Below, one piece after another: positions 37,001 to 46,260 of a stretch of 64,000 nucleotides of DNA. The DNA lies in assembly GCF_932526225.1 (NCBI RefSeq), contig NC_064045.1:13758442-13822441 (forward strand), written 5' to 3'. A program made the translations under genes and the position numbers. This DNA is from Nematostella vectensis. Its lineage: Eukaryota > Cnidaria > Anthozoa > Actiniaria > Edwardsiidae. Position 1 is the first letter of the stretch. Every line of letters starts with the position of its first letter. The notes beneath the pieces are model-generated. The model saw only the letters and a program-made list of their open reading frames with translations, had not been told where the DNA came from and made no database searches.

Positions 37001-40000
37001 GCTACTATAGACCTGTGTTCCAATGTGATCCCTCACCTTCTAGTTCCCCGCTACTATAGACCTGTGTTCCAATGTGATCCGTTGCCTTCTAGTTCCCCGC
37101 AACTATACACCTGTGTTCTAATGTGATCCCTCGCCTTCTAGTTCCCCGCTACTATAGACCTGTGTGCTAATGTCATCCCTCGCCTTCTCGTTCCCCGCTA
37201 CTATAGACCTGTGTTCCAATGTGATCCCTCGCCTTCTAGTTCCCCGCTACTATAGACCTGTGTTCTAATGTGATCTCTCGCCTTCTAGTTCCCCGCTACT
37301 ATAGACCTGTGTTCCAATGTGATCCCTCGCCTTCTAGTTCCCCGCTACTATAGACCTGTGTTCTAATGTGATCCCTCGCCTTCTAGTTCCCCGCTACTAT
37401 AGACCTGTGTTCTAATGTGATCCCTTGCCTTCTAGTTCCCCGCTACTATAGACCTGTGTTCTAATGTGATCCCTCGCCTTCTAGTTCCCATCTATACTAC
37501 TATAGACCTGTGTTCTAATGTGATCCCTCGCCTTCTAGTTCCCCGCTACTATAGACCTGTGTTCCAATGTGATCCCTCGCCTTCTAGTTCCCCGCTACTA
37601 TAGACCTGTGTTCTAATGTGTTCCTTCGCCTTCTAGTTCCCCGCTATACTACTATAGACCTGTGTTCTAATGTGATCCCTCGCCTTATAGTGCTTTAAGT
37701 TTTTTGGTCGCACCAAGCCCCTCTCAGACAAAAAGAGCGGCCCAGAGAGCTATGCGTTGTTTGCTGTCTGCACGCCCATGTCCAAGACTGCAAGCATCTT
37801 GAAGTCCATCAAAGAATCTACGAAAGGCTACACATGTAAACTCGACCTGTCTTTCAAAAATATGAGGCTAGATAACCGGTAAGTTGACCTAGTATTCTCA
37901 CAGGTTTCATTAGTGTGACTAAGTTAAACTTCTCATTAGCGTATTGCTCGTTTTTCCTCTCAAAGTTGGGCGCTACTATCGTTTTACCCTCATGTGGCAT
38001 CGGCAAGCTCTTGGAACCTGGTCTTTGCCCACATTCTCATTTTCCCCCCTCTCTCATCCCTAACTTTGTCTTTCCTGCTATCACTGGGTTCGCCAGGTCT
38101 CCGTCCGAACATTTGTAATGCCAAGTGCATAGCGTGACAGAGGTCACTGAGCCCAAGTTCATAGCGTGACAGAGGTCACTGAGCCCAAGCGCGTAGCGTG
38201 ACAGAGGTCACTGAGCCCAAGCGCGTAGCGTGACAGAGGTCACTGAGCCCAAGCGCGTAGTGTGACAGAGGTCATTAAGCCCAAGCGCGTAGCGTGATAG
38301 AGGTCATTGAGCCCAAGTGCATAGCGTGACAGAACGGCTGCGTAGGAGATTATTGATTTTGGCTAATTTAATTAGACATGCTACATTATGTTTTAATAAT
38401 AGAATGGTGGGCTATTTTTTACTGTAGGGTGGGCTGAATTTCAAAGGGAATCAAGTGGACTTAACACAGAGTTGTTGTTTCTACGTGTGTTTATTTTCTA
38501 GGGGTTTAAGGAACCTGCACCTTACGGAAAAGGACATTAATGGATTAAGTGCCTACTTCTTCTACCATCCAGGAGACGTGGAGATAATGAGTCTTGCCCA
38601 TGAGCGAAGTATGTCAATCACTCTCTTATCCCCGTACTTCCCGCCTCTTTATGAAGTTCTCGAAGTATTAGGTTGCCTGCTAGCTTGCTCTCATTTGGCG
38701 TTTTTGGAAAGGCTTTGTTTTTGGACGTGCGAAGACTGGGGTACATGTTTGGGGCCGTCCACTTCTCCTCGATCCTTTGCTCTCCACAGGGTTTCCAATA
38801 TCAAAAAAACATATTGGAATAACTCTAAATGAATGCCGGTTATCAGGGTAAATATTAAGTCAATTCTCGATGATTGCGCAGTTTTAGGCGTGCTTGCATT
38901 CAACTCGAATGCTCGCTATATAAACAATACCTCATTTGCTTGTTTTCTGACAAGCTTTAGACAGAAACATTGTTTTATAATTCTAATTGTTTTATAGTTC
39001 TATTCTTTGTTTTTTTTTATTCTAGTTATTGCAGAAGGCTCATCCCTTTCTGCGTTCCGGGCTATTGATGGAAAAGGTCACATAGTGTGGGTCAGAGGGC
39101 GTGCCTCTGCAGTCATTGGAGCGTCTGGGAAATTGGACGGCTTTCTCACAGAGAACATTTTACTAAGGTAAATAGGCAACTTGTGGTTACGGTTCTCAAT
39201 GGACCTCGAAAAGCTGATGTGTTTAGGTTATTATTTCTTAAAACAAGCATAGTTAATTCAACTGCACGTAAGATGTGGAAGTATCGAACATTAGACACAC
39301 TTAATTTGGGGCCCCGCCGTGTTGTGTGTCCCGCACCTTTGGTGGAAGCTAATGAAGAAATAATCACGGCACCAATCAACCAATCAAAAAGCACCTGAAA
39401 AAAAGCATTTGAAAAAAATTTAATTGCAGTGAAGAGGAAGGTAAATACTACCGCAAGTTATACTTCCGTGAGCTGAAAGAGTGGAAGAATAAGAGCGCTT
39501 CATGTTTAGAGGTTTCAAGTGAAGGGGGCCTGTCCCCATGCCTACCCCCCGGCGAGCTTGGATGCTTGCAGATTTGCGCCAACAGTGACGGCAACCTTAC
39601 GATAACACCCGTGAAAACATGTAAGAAAGTAGTTTTACTGTCAATTCTCACCTTATGAGGGAGCTCGAGTTTTGCAGTCAGCTCTCAGAAAAAAACCATA
39701 AAACATGCAAGAAAGGCACTACTATAGTCAACTCTCAGAAGAGTCGACTGTTTATTTATGTAATTATCCTATTTGTTTTATTTTATCCCGCCAGTTCTGA
39801 AACATCCCACTACATCGCCTGTTGAGACCTCGTTACCTTTCTCAAGTCCTGACTGGACGAGTGCAGGCATTGCAAAGGGTCCCCACCGTAATGGCACCTC
39901 CTCCCCTTCCTCAAGCCCTGATTGGACGAGTAAAGGCATTGCAAAGGGTCCGCATCGTAATGGCAACTCACCCCATTCCACAAGCCTAGATTGGACATGT

Positions 40001-41326
40001 ACAGGCATTGCAAATGTTCCCCACCGTAATGTCACCTCCCCCCCTTCCTCAAGCCCTGATTGGACGAGTATAGGCATTGCAAAGGTTCCCCACCGTAATG
40101 TCACCTCCCCCCATTCCACAAGCCCAGATTGGACATGTACAGGCAATGCAAAGGGTCCCCATCGTAATGGCAACTCACCCCATTCCACAAGCCCAGATTG
40201 GACATGTACAGGCATTGCAAATGTTCCCCACCGTAATGTCACCTCCCCCCCTTCCTCAAGCCCTGATTGGACGAGTATAGGCATTGCAAAGGTTCCCCAC
40301 CGTAATGTCACCTCCCCCCATTCCACAAGCCCAGATTGGACATGTACAGGCAATGCAAAGGGTCCCCATCGTAATGGCAACTCACCCCATTCCACAAGCC
40401 CAGATTGGACATGTAAAGGCATTGCAAAGGTTCCCCACCGTAATGCTGCCTCGTGCTCAGTAGTATTCAATACTGCTGAAGACACTAAGCCTTCTCATCA
40501 TCTACGGCACTGGCCCCAGCAATCATCCGGGGAAACTCGAATAGCCAACGCCATTTGTCCTGCAAATCCATCGATACCTACTTCAAGTTACAACCCCGTG
40601 ATTAAGGGCGTAGGCCAGAGCGAGATGTGTAATGGACAATCTAATGATATGCTTAGATCGTGGCGTACTGGGCCAAATGGAATCCACGGCTTCGCGCCTT
40701 CTACCTGCTCCACGGCGGAATTACCCTGTATCGGAGTAAATGGTAACATTTCGTACGGGCATCCACCTTGCAACGATGGAATAAGAGAATGGAATACTGT
40801 ACCAACCATTGAAGCGAGTGACCCTGTTGATGCTTATTTATCGAATTTTGAAAATCTCGAGCAGATGATTAATGGACTTAGAAGCCTACTCCCACCACGG
40901 GCGTATGAAGACGAGTTTGAAGACGATATCAAGGGTAGCTCACGTGATCACGGAATGGGGCTCACCACTATCGAGAACCCGCCCAGAAAGTCTGGAATGT
41001 TCGCCAATGTCTCGAATCAGCAGTTCGGGGCGGGAACGCTTGCCGAGCTGGAATCCATCAGATTGGAAGACTTGAAAAGCTTGTGGAACCAAGGTGACTC
41101 GTATAAACCTGAAGACAACAGTGGATCGGTCGCATTCCAAACATCGCCCTCGCCCTTACCTGGACAGAAGGATATGTTTGGGCCACCTTGGCAGGATGGA
41201 CCATCCTTCGACCCTGGCCTCCTGAACGGCGGCTACACGATGCGAGAATTTTCATCTCAGGTCAGAAATCTAAATAACGGCTTCTCCGGCCTCTCGTCGC
41301 CTTTCGATGCGGCTAATAGGAGCTAA
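19066..41326 (+). CDS. AHR: Aryl hydrocarbon receptor (bHLH-PAS transcription factor), eleven exons
   Basis: Ligand-responsive or developmental transcription factor that pairs with ARNT and binds GCGTG elements. Exons: 19066-19148, 22696-22862, 23376-23470, 24556-24735, 25453-25492, 26026-26105, 37691-37878, 38502-38608, 39026-39167, 39430-39620, 39795-41326; 934 residues. The basic region and HLH (residues about 29-81) include [11 protein letters not shown] and [16 protein letters not shown], very close to vertebrate AHR. PAS-A spans about 116-245 ([31 protein letters not shown]). A diverged PAS-B lies at about 260-365 ([15 protein letters not shown]). Residues about 441-639 are nine 23-residue repeats, followed by a Ser/Pro/acidic tail, not the Q-rich tail of vertebrates. 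Exon 1 is assigned because its CG end plus A of exon 2 restores the frame. Exon 7's acceptor (CCTTATAG|TGC) is the last unit of a giant tandem array. Invertebrate AHRs generally do not bind dioxins. Confidence 0.92.
20735..20790. repeat. 15-bp tandem repeat in AHR intron 1
   Basis: About four copies of ATTTCAATGAGAG(AT) in a row. Nothing else recognisable was seen in this 3.5 kb intron beyond AT-rich sequence, a polyG patch near 20200 and a long T run near 20381-20402. Confidence 0.75.
26194..26273. repeat. AAC trinucleotide microsatellite
   Basis: Runs of AAC with AGC and ATT interruptions, about 80 bases, in AHR intron 6 just before the large 49-bp array. Confidence 0.9.
26419..28937 (+). 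repeat. 49/54-bp minisatellite, left block (about 50 copies)
   Basis: The basic unit reads TTCCCCGCTACTATAGACCT, then GTGTTCTAATGTGATCCCTC, then GCCTTCTAG (49 bases). A 54-base variant has CTATACTACTATAG or CATCTATACTACTATAG in place of CTACTATAG. There are no spacers. Each unit ends with a branch-site-like TTCTAAT, a pyrimidine-rich stretch and CTAG, the same layout as the true acceptor of AHR exon 7 at 37662-37690. It is on the AHR sense strand, within intron 6. Variants (CTCGCC/CTTGCC/GTTGCC; TTCTAA/TTCCAA/TTTTAA) recur in a set order, showing higher-order repetition. Confidence 0.95.
29140..30505 (+). CDS. Harbinger transposase (HARBI1-like, DDE), two exons
   Basis: Cut-and-paste nuclease of the PIF/Harbinger superfamily. 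Exons 29140-29689 and 30021-30505 join in phase (NK|G|LF) to give 344 residues, the usual length. The N-terminal half carries a helix-turn-helix-like stretch ([27 protein letters not shown]). The catalytic acids are all visible: first Asp in [10 protein letters not shown], second in LIGDSGYGC, Glu in [28 protein letters not shown] is the family signature between them. No frameshift or premature stop was found. The start ATG sits in AAAATGGCGG. The intron is 331 bases with a pyrimidine-rich 3' end. Confidence 0.94.
30506..32150. other. Non-coding centre of the Harbinger element
   Basis: AT-rich sequence between the two convergent transposon genes; no additional open gene seen. A single subterminal-type motif, ATTAGCGCTAATC, occurs at about 31200. 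Confidence 0.5.
32151..34577 (-). CDS. Harbinger Myb/SANT-like partner protein, two exons
   Basis: Second protein of the Harbinger element; family members bind the transposon ends and carry the transposase into the nucleus. Exons 34577-34166 and 32434-32151 join in phase (ET|G|ENIYQE) to give 231 residues. Residues about 19-95 resemble the Myb/SANT-like domain found in NAIF1 and Zeste-type proteins ([45 protein letters not shown]). A basic patch KSNKRKKR is a likely nuclear signal. The C-terminus ([20 protein letters not shown]) looks like a coiled coil for partner contact. The domain assignment is by residue pattern, not by a profile search. Confidence 0.85.
32435..34165 (-). other. Long intron of the Harbinger Myb-like gene
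   Basis: About 1.7 kb between its two exons. It is AT-rich with repeated ATCGAT and ATTGAT words near 32730-32880. No other gene or nested element was recognised. Confidence 0.5.
34890..37690 (+). repeat. 49/54-bp minisatellite, right block (about 56 copies), ending in AHR exon 7 acceptor
   Basis: This continues the left block after the transposon. Blocks of several units recur almost exactly, for example 34935-35160 and 35760-35985 (about 826 bases apart), with shorter versions at 28285-28505 and 36061-36260. The final unit ends TCTAATGTGATCCCTCGCC then TTATAG, and the next base is the first base of AHR exon 7. The repeat therefore includes the real branch region and acceptor. The 54-base units are divisible by three, which explains the artefactual open frame at 36510-36809. 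Confidence 0.95.
38115..38352. repeat. 32-bp tandem repeat, about seven copies, fused to a MITE end
   Basis: The unit contains AGCGTGACAGAGGTCACTGA then GCCCAAGCGCGT. Copies start near 38131, 38163, 38195, 38227, 38259, 38291 and 38323. The last copy changes to GTGACAGAACGGCTGCG followed by GGAGATTA, the same end seen in the palindrome at 114-224. It lies in AHR intron 7. Confidence 0.8.
39845..40443 (+). repeat. 69-bp coding minisatellite in AHR last exon, nine copies
   Basis: In-frame repeats of 23 residues, each built around SPDWT, then GIAK or GNAK, then PHRNG or PHRNV. The copies alternate in a two-unit pattern (SSPDWTSIG versus TSPDWTCTG), so a 138-base pair of units was itself duplicated. 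The opposite strand is also open, which is a repeat artefact. The repeat lies in the part of AHR that normally carries transactivation function. Confidence 0.9.
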
Positions 41327-43440
41327 CGAAAGGTAGTTGTGATATAATATACCACGATGACTGCGATCGGAGATTACGGAAGGCACTTGTGATCTCAGCA
41401 GTATACACAAAAGGGTTGAGGGACAGCAACAAGAGCTGCTCGGTGTGAACTCGGAGGTTTGCCATCAGCTTACACGACAGCTGACTCAAGGCACTCGGGA
41501 TGCAATCGGCACCCGTAACAGCTGACTCGAGGCACTCGGGATCCCATCGGCATAGGCGACAGCTGACTCAAGGCACTCGGGATCCCATCGGCATAGGTGA
41601 CAGCTGACTCAAGGCACTCGGGATGCTATCGGCATACGTAACAGCCGACTCGAGGCAATCGGGATTCCATCGGCATAGTTGACAGCCGACTCAAAGAATC
41701 GGAATCCCACCGGCACACGTAACAGCTGACAATAGAGCACTCAGGATAGGATGCACATGTCGTTAGTTCTCGAAATGAAATGAAACGATGGAAAGAGTTA
41801 GGAGAAAAGCGTTAGAAGTGTGGACAATGGTAGGACAATAACGTGGGTACAATCAGAACATGTTTTCTATGTATTTTGGTCTAACTAGCGTAACAATGTT
41901 GTCAATTTTTTTAATTTTACACTCTCGACATTAAAAAAAAAAAAAAGAAAAAGCGGGGGAGAAGTATTTTTAAAAATGCTGTTTTTTTATTATTCAAAAC
42001 AAAAACAAAACAACATTGATACGAAAATCGACACTACGGACTAGATAATATAGTATATCTATATTATAGAAAACATGGAAAATAGATGCAGGGTATAATG
42101 ACAGTCATAATGACAGACATAATGACATTTTCTACCAAAAACAACCGCAAAACATTACGCCTATACTTTACACCATTTCTGAGAAAATATTTCTTGTCTG
42201 CTGTCAGGCTGGTAAAGGGTGGTATGGATCACGTTTCGCGGACCGGGCAAAATGGCTTTTCACGTTTCACGGACCGAAAATTGCCCTTTTAAATCACGTT
42301 TCACGGACGTCGAAATGGACAATTACACGTTTCTCGTAGGGTGAAAATTGGCGAAATCTCGTTTAAAGAAAATACCCTTTACCACCCTGTGCTGTGGTCT
42401 GGTAATACAAAAGACAAAGCGTAAAATCGATCAAGAATTTAAAAAAATACATTCTTGAAAAATACATTCCTTTTGGCGTTCTTGAGAACCATGTCTTTTC
42501 TAAAGAGTTTCATGGAAAGTTAAGAATGTCTAAAGAATTTTATATCACTTATTTATTTATTTTGTACAGAACCTTTTGATAGTGGGGTAGAGCACGCTAA
42601 GCTAAGTTATAATAACTAATATATAATATCGGGCAGCGCTTTCCTATTCTACATTATCGCCGTTTGCATTAGTAATACTATACGCAGCCACCCTAGAAGT
42701 CTGCAGACGCTTGTCAATCGAAAGTGTTGATTCGCAGCTGTGTTTGAAACCGCTTTGCTTCACACAGCCAATGACGCGGTTTGCGCGTCAAGACTAGGTC
42801 TCTGATGGACCCAGGAAGGGGATAGGGGGGGAAGGGGGTTGCCAGTCTGTCCGCTTTCTTAGAGCCAAGCTACGACTGTACTTACTTTCCCAATAGCAAT
42901 AGGAAGTAACAATTCTCCTTACCATAGTGATCCATTCATGAATGGGAGAATTGAGAATGACCAGGTCATTTATACCAAAGATACACATGTACATTCTTGC
43001 AACCTTTGTCATCGATAAAGTAAGGAGAAAAATCCAGTCACAAAATGGGTAAGAATGGGTTAACTAGGTGGCTAGGCGTCAAACAAGCTCTTTGGTTCGT
43101 CTTTCTTTTTGTGAATTGCTATATTTAAAGATATGTATACCTATAAATAAATGAAATTGCATAATGCAGTGTTAAATTTATTTATGTTTTCTGGTTGAGA
43201 CTGAATATAGTAACCTCCAGCAATCAAAAGTACCAAAATAGTCGTATTTGTTAACAAGAGTATAAAAATGATTTATCAAAAACTGGTAGTCGACTGACGC
43301 GTGTCCAGACGGGGGTGCCGGGGGAGGGGGACCCGCCCTGCTCATAAACGAGATGTTTGACTCCGGTTGGCCCCTTCGTTGATATTAAAGTGTGCATTTG
43401 GATTGACAAAGTTTCTAGATGGTTCTAGTGACCTATTACC
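41327..43440. other. AHR 3' flank and intergenic sequence
   Basis: No gene recognised. After the AHR stop comes a 42-base repeat (listed separately), then A-rich sequence near 41930-41955. A probable small inverted-repeat element lies at about 42209-42390: it begins GGTAAAGGGTGGTA, ends ACCCTTTACCACCCT, and internally repeats CACGTTTCACGGAC. The rest is featureless. Confidence 0.45.
41465..41740 (+). repeat. 42-bp tandem repeat just after AHR stop
   Basis: About six to seven copies of GACAGCTGACTCAAGGCACT followed by CGGGATCCCATCGGCATAGG, with increasing divergence to the right. It starts about 140 bases past the AHR stop codon, so it probably lies in the 3' untranslated region. Confidence 0.8.
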
Positions 43441-43544
43441 AAAGCTAAGGACACCGATATGAACTTCGTTGATCCGTGGTCAGTGAATTATTCAATTGAC
43501 ACCACCCTGTGTTTTTCTCTAGACACGCCCCTGGAATCTGCCAA

Positions 43545-44560
43545 ACCACCGGTTGTACTGGCGCGGATGGCACGACAGGGCGGGGTCCCATGCCAACCAC
43601 CGGTTGTACTGGCCCATAAGGCACGACAGGGCGGGGTTCCATGCCAACCACCAGTTGTACTGGCGCGGATGGCACGACAGGGCGGGGTTCCATGCCAACC
43701 ACCGGTTGTACTGGCGCATAAGGCACGACAGGGCGGGGTTCCATGCCAACCACCAGTTGTACTGGCGCATAAGGCACAACAGGGCGGGGTTCCATGCCAA
43801 CCACCAGTTGTACTGGCGCATAAGGCACAACAGGGCGGGGTTCCATGCCAACCACCGGTTGTACTAGCCCATAAGGCACAACAGGGCGAGGTTCCATACC
43901 AACCACCAGTTGTACTAGCGCGGATGGCACAACAGGGCGGGGTTCCATGCCAACCACCAGTTGTACTGGCGCGGATGGAACAACAGGGCGGGGTTCCATG
44001 CCAACCACCAGTTGTACTGGCGCGGATGGCACAACAGGGCGGGGTTCCATGCCAACCACCAGTTGTACTGGCGCATAAGGCACAACAGGGCGGGGTTCCA
44101 TGCCAACCACCGGTTGTACTGGCCCATAAGGCACAACAGGGCGGGGTTCCATGCCAACCACCAGTTGTACTGGCGCGGATGGCACAACAGGGCGGGGTTC
44201 CATGCCAACCACCAGTTGTACTAGCGCGGATGGCACAACAGGGCGGGGTTCCATGCCAACCACCAGTTGTACTGGCGCATAAGGCACAACAGGGCGGGGT
44301 TCCATGCCAACCACCGGTTGTACTGGCGCATAAGGCACGACAGGGCGGAGTTCCATGCCAACCACCGGTTGTACTGGTGCATAAGGCACTACAGGGCGGG
44401 GTTCCATGCCAACCACCAGTTGTACTGGCGCATAAGGCACAACAGGGCGGGGTTCCATGCCAACCACCAGTTGTACTGGCGCATAAGGCACAACAGGGCG
44501 GGGTTCCATGCCAACCACCAGTTGAACTGGCGCGTATGGCACAACAGAGCGCGGCTCCAG
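43545..44560. repeat. 51-bp minisatellite, about 20 copies
   Basis: The unit contains CCAACCACCAGTTGTACTGG, then CGCATAAGGCACAACAGGGC, then GGGGTTCCATG. Because 51 is divisible by three and the unit lacks stops in several frames, long open frames exist on both strands: + 43459-44637 (17-residue repeat QPPVVLAHKAQQGGVPC), - 43445-44575 and - 43488-44603. None has splice borders or homology that I recognise, and frames on both strands cannot all be real. The best single coding candidate would be the + frame of 392 residues, but I treat the locus as repeat DNA. Confidence 0.9.
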
Positions 44561-44640
44561 ATAGATCAAGATCAACCCGTGTGTGTATTGGTAGTCCTGT
44601 CACTCGAGGTTGGTCACAGTCAGGGGTTATTGTGTAATTG

Positions 44641-46260
44641 CTCGAATAAGCGTCTCCCCTGAAAAAGTGCTAGATAGACCTCGATGATGATAAAAAAGTA
44701 ACTACCCGCCACAACACTTTATGAAAAAAATATTGTCTGTTATTGTTATGTAAAAACAATAACACGAAAAAACAACAAAAATTATATCTATCTATTTATA
44801 TATAAAACTGCTTTTGGAGTAGGCGCTTATTACCCGCCTTCCCTGAAGAATGAGCGCCGACAAGGCGCTCGAAGCTTATTCGATCAAATACGATAGTGTA
44901 AGTGCAGCTCGAAGAGACCTCCGCTCGAAAATTTGACATAGCTTCCCCACCCCTAGATTTACGGCAAATGCGTCAAACGTACTTTATTTTGATAGGGCAG
45001 TAAAATAGTGGCTGGCAGAGGCATTTTGATTAAAGCTGATAGACTAACTCCCGAGAATAAAGCATTCTAATTACCACAAATGCTCGTTTGAGCGGACTCG
45101 GCGCTTATTTGATTGTTTAGGTCTTGGGTGGAAATTCACGCTAGACATGACAAACTTTTATGTTTCTATTTCAAGTATTCATTCTTGTGAATAGATATAT
45201 ATTTAAAATCTAAGCTCAACCTTGAAATAAGAAAGACTTTGCTCGGAATGCTTTTTCGGTCATTAAAACGAAAAATAAATTTAAGTCTTAGTCTTCTACA
45301 AATTTCATGTATTTCCAAATATCTTACAAAGTAGGGGCAACATTCTGGATTATAGCGAGAAAAGTTCTTTCGTCAGAAGCCACCCTTTATTTTATTTATT
45401 TTATAATTCAGTCGAGGGAGCTCGAGTTTAAGAGGGTCAACAAGGAAAATAAGAGAAAAAAGAATCAATAAATAATTGTGTACTTGATAAAATATCAATT
45501 AAAAAGAAGTGCAGCCTACTTCCTGGCGCTCTGTTTGGGATTCCTTTGGCGGGCTGTAATGCAAGAGAGCACATAAACCACAGGAAACCCAAAACAGAAA
45601 AAGGACGCCAGAAACTATGGTGATACGTGATGATGTGTGCTAGCGCTGTTTACTATGGTAAACAGCGCTAGCACAGCTGGCTAGAGAACCAAGAATTGCT
45701 GGGTCAACAATGCTATTTACACACGTATTGGGAGGTGCTTCGATGTAGCTCGACAACATTCCTTGATCTTGTGGCCAATCGAGCGTAGCGGTACCAGCAA
45801 TGCTGGTCGATGTTTGCGCTGTAAGCATGGGGGTTAATGCCTTGTCTTAGCATGTTGCTCCTTTCTCCCGAGTATGGGGAGCTTTTAAACTATTAAATCA
45901 GGTAATTAAATAACGGATGAGACCAGCGAGGTGGGAGGAATAAAGGTACCACTGTTTACCATAAGGGCGGTCCTTTCTTTCTGATTAGCTAATTTCTCGA
46001 CAAAAAAGGTATAACACCCACGACTCATTTGGCGGTGGACTGCTAAAGTTGAGATATTTCCTCGTCTCTCTTCCCGGCCTCTCCTTATGGATTCGGTAGC
46101 TCGATACCGAAAATAAAGAGTTTGTATCGAGGCAAATATTAAAATTCATTACTGCACATTTGCAATCTGTCTTCTGTCCTAGTGCAGAAGGCGGCGACTT
46201 GTCAGTTGGCTGTACAAGATGGTACCACGTGTTGCAATAAGCGCTTGCCGTTGGTTACTT
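44641..46260. other. Intergenic sequence, AHR side to PDPK1 3' end
   Basis: No gene recognised. It contains AT-rich stretches, a perfect hairpin at 45636-45675 and the PDPK1 3' untranslated region, which lies leftward from 46260 on the minus strand. No convincing polyadenylation signal could be picked. Confidence 0.45.
45636..45675. repeat. Perfect 18-bp stem hairpin
   Basis: The left arm TGTGCTAGCGCTGTTTAC (45636-45653) and its exact complement (45658-45675) are separated by four bases (TATG). It could be a terminator-like or cruciform structure, the core of a small foldback transposon, or a hairpin RNA. Nothing around it decides between these. Confidence 0.8.

Noticed and set aside
26419-37690. 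CRISPR-like regular repeats
   Set aside because: Units abut with no unique spacers, the context is eukaryotic, and the units match a splice acceptor.
39778-40485. 235-residue minus-strand frame over AHR
   Set aside because: Shadow of the 69-base coding repeat on the other strand.
43445-44575. Proline-rich 376-residue minus-strand protein
   Set aside because: One of several mutually incompatible frames in the 51-base minisatellite; no splice borders or recognised homology.
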